From Nematostella vectensis (Eukaryota > Cnidaria > Anthozoa > Actiniaria > Edwardsiidae), in the NCBI RefSeq assembly GCF_932526225.1, contig NC_064042.1, positions 9,644,540 to 9,708,539 on the forward strand: a DNA stretch of 64,000 bases, read 5' to 3'. A model generated the notes under the pieces. It saw nothing but the letters and a program-made list of their open reading frames with translations, was not told where the DNA came from and ran no database searches. Below are positions 12,801-24,008 of the stretch, piece by piece; within the stretch, counting starts at the first letter, position 1; every line of letters starts with the position of its first letter. The position numbers and the translations under genes were made by a program.

Positions 12801-15094
12801 TGAATTTTAACGGATTTAAGGAAAATACGTTGCTACAGATTTTCCCGCCAAAACTTGGAATTATTCACTCGGTTCAATCTCCTTTCGCGCGGCCAGGAAA
12901 ATTTTCAAAGATCTGTAGAAAATTCAAATTTTAATCAAATTCAATTCCCTTTTCAGAATTTTAAAGTTTATCTATGCTTTGTTTTGGCTAGATTGATATA
13001 AGTGAAAGGTTTTAAGAACTTTAATACCACAAACCTCTTGTATACTACTAAATATCGAGTCTAAAGCAGTATTAGAGATGCCAATTACAGTAGTGATAAT
13101 AAAAGAAGCCACCTTCAGAACCAGAACAAGCGCTTAATAAAGGTTTGCCGTTGGTTAAGAGCAGAGTTTTCGTGCCATGGCACCTGGGTTATGGTAGCCT
13201 GCGAAACAAGCTCTCGAAAAGCGACCCAGAAAAGCTACCGGAAAAGCCGCATGAAGCCCCCGGCCAAAAATTTCATGCAACTAAGCTCATCTAACAGGTA
13301 TTTGTCAAATGCGAAGGGAAGTGCCATGAAACAGGTTAATGGAGTTACCTAATAGGAAAAGAGTTCTCATTTAAGACGTGTTTTAAAGTGAATAAGTGGC
13401 TGGCGAATTAACCTTAACCCTTGGCGCTCAGGCTAATTTCAAACGTCGTTATCCATGAGCCGTATTCAGTGGAAATACGTATGCAAATGGTCGAGTCGAT
13501 TTTTTCATCTTCATTTTCAAGCCTTTGCATTGAATAAGGCTCATGGATAATACGACGTTTGAACTTAGCCTCGGGCAAGCATTAATTCGACTTCCTTTTG
13601 TGCACAGATCCGCGCCATGTGGGACGAGTGGGACCTGCGCGAGGGCGGCGAGCGTGACGACTGTCTCGAGTTTGCCTCGTTCTATAGCGGCTTTATGGCG
13701 CCATACTTCGGATGCTACCGGTGCGACGAGACCAAGATGGCACTCAAGTGCATCGACATGGACAAGGACGACAAGGTGGACTGGAACGAGTTCGTGACTT
13801 ATCTCAAGTGGGCTGGGCACCAGTACCCGCAGGTAATTATGCATTATGGGAAGGGCTAGGCTGACAGAAACGAGTGCACGACTTACGTCAAGTATAGTGG
13901 GGCACCAGTTACACGAATTTCTGCAAGTTTACTTGAAAGTTCTTGACTTGACATTGAACTGTTCAATGAGGGGAAACAAAAGAGAAAAACGGTTTTTGGT
14001 GTCATAGTAATTGGCGGTTGCCAATTGGAATTGGCTGAGCGACTTACGACGGTCACATTGTGAAGTTCCAGAAAATATTTATACTCCCCCCCATTGAGGG
14101 GATTGGAAATTCCGGGGGGATGGGGGAGTCAAACTCCCGGGGGGGGGGGGGGGGGAATGCCCTTTTCCTTAACAGTTACTGTATTTTTTTTTCTCCGACC
14201 CCCTCCATGGGGGGATAGATATTTTCTAGAACTACACATCATAAAAACACATCATTCAAAATTTGAGAATAGAGATGTATTCGAATATGAAGTGGCACTG
14301 CTTTAAAATTTAATTTTTTTTTTGCATCGCAATATATACCCAAATCATGAATGTTTCTTATGATAAAATGCGTACTTAACGACCTTCAACTCAATATATC
14401 CTCCATCGCTTGAAAACCATACTTCTCAAAAGAAGAAGTCTAAGCTTATCCCATGCTCGGTACGTAGGCTTTTAGCATTACTGACCTTGCAAACTAAGTC
14501 CCAGCAAGGCCGCCGTGGCGCGTGTGACGTCACACGCTCAGAGCCTAAATACTGTGATATGTGTGTTTATTAGGTTGAGAACTCACACGCTCAGAGCCTA
14601 AATACTGTGATATGTGTGTTTATTAGGTTGAGAACTCACACGCTCAGAGCCTAAATACTGTGATATGTGTGTTTATTAGGTTGAGAACGCACACGCTCAG
14701 AGCCTAAATACTGTGATATGTGTGTTTATAAGGTTGAGAACTCACACGCTCAGAGCCTAAATACTGTGATATGTGTGTTTATTAGGTAGAGAACTCACAC
14801 GCTCAGAGCCTAAATACTGTGATATGTGTGTTTATTAGGTTGAGAACGCACACGCTCAGAGCCTAAATACTGTGATATGTGTGTTTATTAGGTTGAGAAC
14901 GCACACGCTCAGAGCCTAAATACTGTGATATGTGTGTTTATTAGGTAGAGAATGCAGAACAGCTACTGTCAACTGCGTTCCGTAAAGGTCTCATCCCAGC
15001 CATGCAGGACGAGGTCATAAAGCAGAAACTCAATGACTTACCGAAGCTCGAAGGGGGAGAAATGGATGACGACGACGACGACATCTATGACTAA
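3859..15094 (+). CDS. HMGL-like/EF-hand protein, copy 1 (exons 2-9)
   Basis: Eight exons joined by GT-AG introns with consistent phases: 3859-4163, 4593-4765, 5529-5782, 6402-6565, 6819-6957, 11853-12017, 13608-13832, 14945-15094 (stop TAA). Exon 1 lies left of the window; its counterpart in copy 2 is 49,989-50,168. Exons 2-4 carry the TIM barrel of the HMG-CoA lyase/pyruvate carboxyltransferase superfamily. Its metal-binding HxH motif appears as HVHEQWG, followed by a GANGIWAGLSKEGA segment. Exon 8 carries a canonical EF-hand loop, DMDKDDKVDWNE. The protein ends in a run of six Asp plus IYD. About 12 residues differ from copy 2 and all frames are open, so both paralogues may be functional. 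The enzymatic substrate cannot be read from the sequence. Catalysis and calcium control are inferred from family motifs only. Confidence 0.88.
4226..4374. mobile_element. 149-bp foldback MITE in intron 2, copy 1
   Basis: Starts CTATAAGCATGCGCG and ends with the near reverse complement. The inverted arms are about 65 bp with several mismatches and include the shared core ACCTACCTCAACTACC. Copy 2 lacks it (compare near 52,833), so it is a lineage-specific insertion in one paralogue or a loss in the other. Confidence 0.8.
6053..6320 (+). repeat. Degenerate ATC/CAT trinucleotide microsatellite
   Basis: Long runs of ATC/CAT with interruptions, in the intron between exons 4 and 5. The copy-2 equivalent (about 54,395-54,720) has a longer pure stretch and other length changes. 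Confidence 0.85.
7009..11285 (+). repeat. 40-bp intronic minisatellite, about 107 units
   Basis: The unit has a core CTACTTCCAGGCGTTCTTA followed by CCGGGTTTCCTGTGTACTAC. It begins about 50 bp after the donor of exon 6 and fills most of the 4.9-kb intron. The first units are variants (TTCATCCTAGTCACAG type) shared with copy 2. The interior is homogeneous. Two variant classes are visible: CCGGGTTTCCTG, dominant at first, and TCGTGTTTCCGG, enriched in the second half, which suggests separate local expansions. A period of 40 bp without stop codons keeps all three plus frames open, giving large false reading frames. Each unit contains an acceptor-like CTTCCAG|G. Confidence 0.97.
12261..13020. mobile_element. 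760-bp non-autonomous element with TTAATAC target duplication
   Basis: Flanked by TTAATAC at 12,254-12,260 and 13,021-13,027. Copy 2 has a single TTAATAC at the matching point (near 57,770) and no insert. The ends show short complementarity (AAAGTCC-type start against an end of AACTTT). The interior is AT-rich with GCGCGC blocks and no reading frame. The 7-bp duplication suggests a hAT-like mechanism, but the termini are weak and the class is uncertain. Confidence 0.75.
13430..13571. mobile_element. MITE family A, copy in intron before exon 8
   Basis: The terminal inverted repeats begin AGGCTAA(G/T)TTCAAACGTCG and run on through ATCCATGAGCCGTATTCA. It ends 37 bp before the acceptor of exon 8. 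Present in both duplication copies (58,149-58,285), so it predates the duplication. A third member is at 19,264-19,402. Confidence 0.85.
14531..14952 (+). repeat. 53-bp array carrying the exon-9 splice acceptor, 8 units
   Basis: The unit runs from CACACGCTCAGAGCC to GTGTGTTTATTAG|GTTGAGAA. Each unit ends in a pyrimidine-rich tract plus TTATTAG and the first bases of exon 9 (GTAGAGAA in the genuine exon, GTTGAGAA in most repeats). One unit reads TTATAAG. Only the last acceptor leads straight into the conserved reading frame. Use of an upstream acceptor would reach a stop within about one unit, because 53 is not a multiple of three. Copy 2 has only three units. Confidence 0.95.
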
Positions 15095-15337
15095 CAGGAT
15101 CGATAATAGTTCGGTAGACCTCTATGGTGTACTAGATAAATGCTAATCGGTATGTATCTTTGCCAATAGCAGATTTGCGATAGCTTGGTTAATTAATAGA
15201 AGGGAATTCAAACCACAGCCGCCTTGTGAATTACCCTAAAATAAAAAAAAATGCTGCTCTAATGCTGATAAAGTGTTTTGATATGTTGGGTGTAAAAGGA
15301 GACTTGCATGGGGTGTATATTGACAAAAAAGGGCGTA

Positions 15338-15349
15338 AATAAAAATAAA
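15338..15349 (+). terminator. Polyadenylation signals, HMGL-like gene copy 1
   Basis: Two overlapping or adjacent AATAAA hexamers (15,338-15,343 and 15,344-15,349) lie about 245 bp after the stop codon. The same arrangement is present in copy 2 near 59,775-59,790. Another AATAAA-like run occurs near 15,238. Actual cleavage sites are not visible. Confidence 0.5.
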
Positions 15350-15654
15350 CACAGGGTTAGAAATCTTAGTAATCTTGTTTATTTACCTTCATACGGCGTC
15401 CAGAGACCAGGATTCAACCATACATACGTTACCCATGAACCACTGCGGGTAACGAAACATTGATTCGCGGGTGCAACCTTTATGGAAAAACCCAAATGCG
15501 AACGCTTATTTGTTATATTTTCCTAGAGTCCCTGAAAACAACACTCTGATTGCGTAAGAGAATTTAACTTTTATTATACAAATCCACCACAGCTAGACCG
15601 CAAATCTGGGATAGCCCTGATCCATTACACAACAAATACAAACATCTTGAGACT

Positions 15655-16041
15655 AGGCTCGGTTTCCAGCCGTGGTGGTTTCGATGCGCCCGCGATCCTC
15701 TCCTATTCCAAGGCTGGGCGCTGGGTACGAGACTTTGTCTGGATTAGCCAATCAGAAACTTACCGCTCGAAAGTCCGTCGGTAAATACATTAGCATAATT
15801 ACCACGCTTAGAGTTCAAAATGGCGGCCGGAGGGTTCGCGAAAGTGTTCAACTCATAGTTAGAAAAGTTCGGTTAGGAAGACTGTAAGGCCCCAGCAAAA
15901 ACTTGCCGTGAAAGAGCTCTCTTTTTGGCAGGAAATCCCAGGGTCCGCACATCACGCATAATTATCTCAGTTACGATGTGACGTCACGAACAGGAGTCAG
16001 TGTAGGAGAGCGCGACGTAACCACGGCTGGAAACCGAGCCT
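15655..16041. mobile_element. MITE family B (about 387 bp), copy 1
   Basis: Left end AGGCTCGGTTTCCAGCCGTG; the right end is its exact reverse complement. The inverted similarity continues imperfectly inwards through GAGAGGA-like sequence. It lies in the intergenic space between the convergent HMGL-like and DOCK genes. Both duplication copies carry it, so it is older than the duplication. No reading frame. Confidence 0.85.
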
Positions 16042-17409
16042 TGTTCAAATGACTTCGGGCTACCTGTGGCTGCGAGAGCGTATTGTGAGAACTCAGTTTT
16101 AGCAGACAACAACTCTTTACATTTATTTCGATATGATGAACTTTACAAAAAATACTTCCTTTGATATTAACAAAATAGAAAAAAAGTTGCAATTACAACA
16201 TTTATTCCTAATTAACATTTCTATATTGCTATTGAAAAACATTAGAGTCTGCCTCTAAAAATTGTGGCGCAAAATTTGCCATTCAATTATTTACCCTTTC
16301 AAATGCGCTTACTTCCAACGCAACGACGCGTACATAGCAGAATCAGTTGCATTTGAATTATTCAATTCGGCATTAACGAAATGAACCGTATATGGACCCA
16401 CCCTATCCCATACGGTATTTATTTCTATTTGTTTACCTAAATACAGCGATATTTTCTATCAATGCCCAGAGTGTTTGAACGGTGATGTGACTCGAACAAA
16501 TCTGTACTGTGTCAGCGCTTTCTATTCACACTTGAAGCGAAATAGAATAAAGGATCATAGCTTTGAAACTTTGAAGTGCGTTGATCTAAAATGGTGTGTC
16601 GAAAGTGAACACTTCACACGAACATTGACCTTCTCTCTAGGAATCTTGCTCTCAAAACCAGACGCTCCTTTTGCTTTAGTTGAAACGCGCATCGTTTTAT
16701 AAAAAAACGACTTCGCACAATACTAATCAGCCTATGGGCTATAGTATAGCCGTATATAGGGTCGTCACTCACGCCTTTGTTGTTGTTTAAATTCATTATT
16801 GGAAGACAGATCAAGTAAACTAAAAAGAATAAAAAAAAACATTTACCAAACTCAATCGAATAGCTCAATAGCTTTGTCATATCAGCCGTTCAAAATGAAT
16901 GCTTTATTGCACTGTTTAGACCTTCTACTCTCGAAAACAACAACTCAATATTTCTGTGAAGGGCATACCCTTTAAACTGTGTCACGACCACCGTTCAAAG
17001 TCTACACACTAGTGTTAAATAGACGCGGTGTTGCCTTTTTTCACCAGTGACAGGGAATAAAATCAGGTAAAACGTTTTTTCGGTCTGAAAAGGTCATGTA
17101 CCAAGTGCCTGGAAAAGGAATCTTTGATCGATTGATCGTTCCTGGTATTGGTGACGGTCACGAGCTCTCTGACGGCTCGGTGTCATGTTTAACGTGGGGC
17201 GGTACATAGAAGAGACCAGCGGCGCCAGCGAGTATCAAGTCACCGATCAGCGGTGTTGACCATCTTGCGCATGTCCCCGTGTTCTATCATCTCATGGTAA
17301 GGCCGAGAGAGGTGGTACTGTTACCTTGCTTGAGCATACTGGTGTTAAAAGTAATTGCCACCATCGTGTGACTAGTATTATTACTACGGCACGATATCAT
17401 TCGTTAAAA
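16042..17409. other. Intergenic or DOCK-intron DNA, no gene seen
   Basis: AT-rich sequence collinear with copy 2. It probably includes the terminal part of the minus-strand DOCK gene (last exon and 3' UTR), because the visible DOCK exon at 17,940 ends in a GTAAAC donor and so is not terminal. I could not identify the last exon with confidence. A GC-rich conserved patch lies at about 17,100-17,320. Confidence 0.5.
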
Positions 17410-17417
17410 TGTGAGAT

Positions 17418-17790
17418 TCTAGAAAACACTCAGACCCAACACCATCCCACGAATTTCCTGGATTTAAGACCCAACCTCATCCCAGGAATATTCTGGACAT
17501 CAGACCCAACCCCATCCTAAGAATTTCCTGGACTTCAGACTGGACTTCAGACCCAACCCCATCCCAAGAATTCCCTGGACTTAAGACCCAACCCAATCCC
17601 AGGAATTTCCTGGACATCACACCCAACAACATCCTAAGAATTTCCTGGACTTCAGACCGACTAATTCCAAGAACTTCCTGGACTTCAGACGAAGACTCAT
17701 TCCAAGAACTTCCTTGACTTCAGACCAAGACTCATTCCAAGAATTTCCTGGACTTCAGAACCGACCCCATCCCCAAAATTTTCTTGGCTT
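17418..17790 (+). repeat. Degenerate 36-bp repeat (GACCCAACCCCATCC type)
   Basis: About ten imperfect units built on CAGACCCAACCCCATCC plus AAGAATTTCCTGGACTT. The copy-2 version at about 62,283-62,650 has a different number and order of units, showing turnover after duplication. Confidence 0.85.
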
Positions 17791-17939
17791 CAGACTCCTA
17801 GGACCTTGGATAATGTCCTAATGCTAATAGTGCTGACGAAAATGACGATTTTAAATATGATGACGCGACAGTGGTTGTCACGATATTACTCTTCGTGGCG
17901 TCAATAGGTGGCTATAGTAATTGATATTCTAATGTTTAC

Positions 17940-19643
17940 CTCCTCGTCCATGTACTTCGCTAGCTCTGTTCTCAGCAGTCCATATTTCTCCTTCATATCG
18001 TCCTGGTACATACGCTGGTCTTCTTTAATCAACTGGTTATTGATCTCTAGCGCTTTACCGCAGAACTTCAGGAATTCCCTAGAGAAAAAGCAACGTCGTG
18101 TTACATTTCAAACAATTTGTACCTCGCTGTTTGCTTCGACAACGTTTACTTTGGAAAAGGCTGTACTTCCTCACTTGAAAAATCAAGCTGCTAAAAAAAA
18201 AAACCCAACCCTCTACGGAAGGCACCAACTTTACCCACCAGTATACGGCTGCTCGAAGTGTCCCTCCACCAGAAAGCCCGTCCCTCCCCCCCCCCCAGAA
18301 GGCACCGCCTTAACCTACCTGTACACATTCTGTAGCCGCTCGATGTGTTTGCCTGGATGCTTGTGACACACAGTCTTGTCCAGGAAGGCTTGGGCGTACG
18401 CTTGAGGCCCAGCGTTAACCTGCAAACCGGCATAAATACACGCAATATTATCATAGAGCTACTTTGCTTCGCACACTCTAACCCAGGGGATGTACGCCAT
18501 AACTCAGAGACAACCCAATACAAGTCAATTTTTAACAGCTTAGTCATTAAACAAACTGAAACACGAAATTCTAAAAGAGAATATTAAAATTATAACATAG
18601 CCTTATCAGAGATTCCCATTTATCAAAGAGCTACATTGCTTCGCATACAGTACTTTCCCCCTTTAAAATAACCCAGGGGATGAAATCAATACAATATGTA
18701 GTCAAGACTTCTTTAAATATATTTAAACTCTTTTCATATTTGTTTATAGAATACATGTTTTAGTTTACAGGTTGAGAAACAGGATTTTCATCATTGCTGG
18801 GAGATCTTAAAGGTTCCTTTTTTTTAATAAGAACCTGTTTCAAGTTTTAGGCTAAATAGGTTTTAATGGGGGTCTAAATTGGTATTTTTAGGCTAATAGG
18901 TTCTTAAAATCTAGGTTCTTATAAGCAGGTAAGCATTGTAATCTAATCCCCGGGGGTGTACGACCCCCCTCAGAAACAACCCCATATCCTATATTAGTAT
19001 AAATCCACTCACATACTATCACAAATCTCGTAATTTGATTGGTTCCCGTACTCACTATCTATTGAACCATAGATAGTGAGTAGCGAAAAAGCCAGCGTTT
19101 TCGCGCCAAGAGCGTTTTTTTTATTACTGAGAATTATTTAAATCGTAATTTTTTCGAAGGTAGTACGTGAGTGGATTTATACTAAAACAATTACGCGCTA
19201 CGCACTACGCGCCTCGTTGACTATCTATTGACTCATAGAAAACTGGAACTCGTAGTCGAAGTCGAAGTTCAAACGTCGTATTATCCATGAGCCGTACTAA
19301 ATGCAAATGCATACAAATAAATCAAGTCAATTGTTTGATCTCCATTTGCATGCATTTGCATTGAATACGGCTCATGGAAAATAGTACGTTTGAACTTAGC
19401 CTAATTGTTAAATAAAGTAGTCACTCAAACAAGAAATTGCCCGTATGACAACTTTATCATCATAACATAGCCTTATCAGTTATGGCAACTCAGCGGGGTC
19501 TCCTCGTGGCCATGCGCACGCATATTTACCTGTATACTGACGCTGCCCTGCAGCACGAGTTGCAGCCTCTTCATGTCGGGTGGGGACTGGGTGGTGAATT
19601 GCTCCAGTTCCTTTACCTTGTTTTGCATCTCATCATACGCGAC
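17940..19643 (-). CDS. DOCK-family GEF, DHR-2 C-terminal exons (copy 1, partial)
   Basis: Three minus-strand exons with matching phases: 19643-19530 (114 bp), 18419-18319 (101 bp), 18078-17940 (139 bp). The product reads VAYDEMQNKVKELEQF, LQGSVSIQVNAGPQAYAQAF and NNQLIKEDQRMYQDDMKEKY. This is the conserved C-terminal part of the DHR-2 (DOCKER) domain, the catalytic unit by which DOCK proteins load GTP onto Rac/Cdc42. The GSVSxQVNAGP segment includes the nucleotide-sensor loop of the family. Similarity looks closest to the zizimin (DOCK9-11) or DOCK6-8 groups. The first exon is preceded by an 18-fold repeat of its own acceptor, and no further 5' exon is recognisable up to 49 kb. Copy 1 has GPQAYA where copy 2 has the more typical GPLAYA. 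Copy 1 may therefore be a truncated, decaying fragment. Confidence 0.8.
18995..19184. mobile_element. MITE family C (about 190 bp), copy 1
   Basis: The inverted termini read TAGTATAAATCCACTCAC at both ends. The interior includes a second palindrome, ACTCACTATCTAT with its complement. It lies in a DOCK intron and is shared with copy 2 (63,755-63,942). Confidence 0.85.
19264..19402. mobile_element. MITE family A, third copy
   Basis: Same terminal inverted repeats as 13,430-13,571 (AAGTTCAAACGTCGTATTAT at the left, its complement at the right), with a different interior rich in ATGCAAAT. It lies in the DOCK intron downstream of the 114-bp exon. Confidence 0.85.
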
Positions 19644-20955
19644 CTGAGACACCGACAACGAATAGCGTGCTTAGTCAATTGAATATTTACCCACGTAACG
19701 CATACCATCATACGCGACCTGGGACACCGACAACGAATAGCGGGCTTAGTCAATTGAATATTTACCCACATAACGCATACCATCATACGCGACCTGAGAC
19801 ACCGACAACAAATAGCGGGTTTAGTCAATTGAATATTTACCCACGTAACGCATACCATCATAGGCGACCTGGGACACCGACAACGAATAGAGTGCTTAGT
19901 CAATTGAATATTTACCCACGTAACGCATACCATCATAGGCGACCTGGGACACCGACAACGAATAGCGGGCTTAGTCAATTGAATATTTACCCACACAACG
20001 CATACCATCATAGGCGACCTGAGACACGACAACGAATAGCGGGTTTAGTCAATTGAATATTTACTCACGTAACGCATACAATCATACGCGACCTGAGACA
20101 CCGAAAACGAATAGCGTGCTTAGTCAATTAAATATTTACCTACGTAACGCATACCATCATAGGCGACCTGGGACACGGACAACGAATAGCGTGCTTAGTC
20201 AATTGAATATTTACCCACGGAACGCATACCATCATACGCGACCTGAGCCCCCTACAACGAATAGCGGGCTTAGTCAATTGAATATTTACCCACGTAACGC
20301 ATACCATCATATGCGACCTGAGACACCGACAACAAATAGCGGGTTTAGGTAATTGAATATTTACCCACGTAACGCATACCATCATAGCCGATCTGGGACA
20401 CCGACAACGAATAGTGGGTTTAGTTCATTGAATATTTACCCACCTAACGCATACCATCATACGCGACCTGAGACACCAAAAACGAATAGCGTGCTTTTTC
20501 AATTCAATTAAATATTTACCTACGTAACGCATACCATCATAGGCGACCTGGGACACCGACAACGAATAGCGTGCTTAGTCAATTGAATATTTACCCACGT
20601 AACGCATACCATCATACGCGACCTGAGTCACCTACAACGAATAGCGTGCTTAGTCAATTGAATATTTACCCAAATAACGCATACCATCATATGCGAACTG
20701 AGACACCGACAAAAAATAGCGGGTTTAGTCAATTGAATATTTACCCACGTAACGCATACCATCATACGCGACCTGAGACACCGAAAACGAATAGCGTGCT
20801 TAGTCAATTTAATATTTACCTATGTAACGCATACCATCATAGGTGACCTGGGACACCGACAACGAATAGCGTGCTTAGTCAATTGAATATTTACCCACGT
20901 AACGCATACCATCATACGCGACCTGGGAAACCGACAACGAATAGCGGGTTTAGTC
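19632..20955 (-). repeat. 75-bp array repeating a DOCK splice acceptor, about 18 units
   Basis: Read on the minus strand, each unit contains GTGTC(C/T)CAG|GTCGCGTATGATG. That is the 3' splice site and the first 13 bases of the 114-bp DOCK exon at 19,643. The remainder of the unit is intronic (TTACGTGGGTAAATATTC and onward). Units vary at a few positions, and some change the exon part (for example GTCGCCTATGATG). The array lies directly upstream of the genuine exon in gene direction. Confidence 0.93.
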
Positions 20956-20969
20956 AATTGAGCTATTCA

Positions 20970-22162
<1,193 letters not shown>

Positions 22163-22269
22163 TCAAAACAAACCCATTTTTGATGACTAATTTGTATTAT
22201 TGTTGTATGCATTTTTCAAAATTTAAGAAATGCCCTCTTTAAAAACAAATTTATCAGCATTGCTGTTAT

Positions 22270-22985
22270 TATTAAGCATGTCTATTGTAAACATATGTTG
22301 TACAGAATTGAAAAAACTGTTTAACTAGTTTCTGACTTATGCTAAACTATATGTATGTGATTCTTAGCTGATCACAATAGAAGCAGTTAAAAAATATATG
22401 ACTTTCACAATTGCGTCAAATGAAAACATAAACAGTTACATTAGAGAAACAGTACTACCGTGAACACCGGTTATACCATATTTGTTTACATACATTGTTT
22501 CTATTTATTTTCATTAATTTCAATGAGCAAGCCCTAACCAATGTCTATCATAAACATATCTTGTACAGAATATTAGGCTTGAAAATCTGTTTAACTAGTT
22601 TCTCACTTATGCTAAACTTTATGTATGTGATTCTTAGCTGATCACAATAGAAGCAGTTCAAGAATATATGACTTTCACAATTGCGTCAAATGAAAACATA
22701 AACAGTTACATTAGAGAAACAGTACTACCGTGAACACCGGTTATACCATATTATTTTACATACATTGTTTCTATTTATTTTCATTAATTTCAATGAGCAA
22801 GTACTAACCAATGTCTATCGTAAACATATGTTGTACAGAATATTAGGCTTGAAAATCTGTTTAACTAGTTTCTCACTTATGCTAAACTATATGTATGTGG
22901 TTCTTTAGCTGATAACAATAGAAGCAGTCCAAGAATATATGACTTTCACAATTGCGTCAAATGAAAACATAAACAGTTAACCCTA
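22270..22985. repeat. About 268-bp tandem repeat, nearly 3 copies
   Basis: The segments containing GTAAACATATGTTGTACAG and GATCACAATAGAAGCAGTT recur with a period near 268 bp (starts about 22,275, 22,541 and 22,808). AT-rich with no coding potential. The last copy is cut off near AACAGTTAACCC. Confidence 0.85.
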
Positions 22986-24008
22986 GTAGGTTAGCATAAA
23001 AAAGATAACTAGGTTCTTCATTTGCAGGGTTTTACTTTAATCAGAATATTGAAAATAATTATTTATCAAGACATTTATTATTGATCCTATTACATTATAA
23101 AGCCCATTGCATACTAACCTTTCACTGCAATCCATGTTCTGCTCATCAAGTCCTTAAAATAGGTGAATTTCGCGTAGAAAGGACGGGAGTAAACGGCTAT
23201 GCGTTTAGAGGTTACGATAATGGCGTTCGTTCGACCGTTATGGTTTTGCGTCTTGGGCCCAAGCCCCTCTCGGCCACTAAAGCAAAGAACGCCCGGTGCA
23301 TTTTCATTTTACGGTCTTATATCCAGTGCCGTACATTATTATTTTTGGTTATATCGATTTACCTACTTATTATGCAAATATTCAAAATGGCCGCGCGGAG
23401 TTTGAAACTTGAATTTGTTTTGTTAGCGAGACGTCGCATCGCAAAAATCGACCAAAACAGCAAAATATCCTGCTCTATACCAACTTTGATATTTGATTGA
23501 TGAGTTCCTGTGCTCGAAAGTAAAATATCGTTTGGGAAACCTTTTCAAATTGAGCGCTTTTATTGGAGACTGCCGTAAAATCGAACTCTCTTCGTAATGT
23601 CTACGTTTAGAAAAAGAGAAATATGAGTATGATGGACCAAATTCTACGGCTTAGGACCTTGACAGGACTAAACTAGGATAAATGAGGATCATGGCATACT
23701 AAAACAATTTTCACCACAAGCCGAAACGAGTGCCCACAGGGTATGGTGAAAGTTGAGAAGAGCGGAGGTTGAATTGTGAGGACGATAGTGCGAGTCAAGG
23801 CCCAACGTCTATACAACAGGGAAAAATCGCCGAAGAATAGGTATGAAAATTTGTGTCAACATTTAGCCGAAAAGCATTTTACCCTACCCTTGTCTCTCGG
23901 GGGTTCGCTTCTTATCACCCTTTAGCTAAATGTCTGCGACCACCACAACAACATGGGGGGGGGCACTCTAGCTGTAAACATGACTGTTGGTTCCGACAGA
24001 TACGAACA
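22986..24008. other. Intergenic DNA, no gene recognised
   Basis: An open frame at 23,081-23,500 has no recognisable domain and non-coding-like composition. Nothing else stands out. Confidence 0.5.

Larger units (their letters stand above)
1..19245. repeat. Segmental duplication, copy 1
   Basis: Collinear with about 50,365-64,000 across exons, introns and intergenic DNA in the same order and orientation. The window opens inside intron 1 of the HMGL-like gene, so the left edge lies outside. The right edge of the similarity also cannot be seen, because copy 2 runs off the window at 64,000. Differences are point changes, insertions of small transposons, and repeat-number changes. The shared intron sequence points to a recent event. 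Confidence 0.93.

Noticed and set aside
17225-17320. Possible last DOCK exon on the minus strand (YHEMIEHGDMRKMVNTADR then stop)
   Set aside because: Copy 2 has an earlier stop and other changes in the same frame, and the upstream acceptor has no pyrimidine tract.
19667-20846. Repeated plus-strand frames SQLNIYPRNAYHH
   Set aside because: They are shadows of the 75-bp DOCK acceptor array (25 codons per unit).
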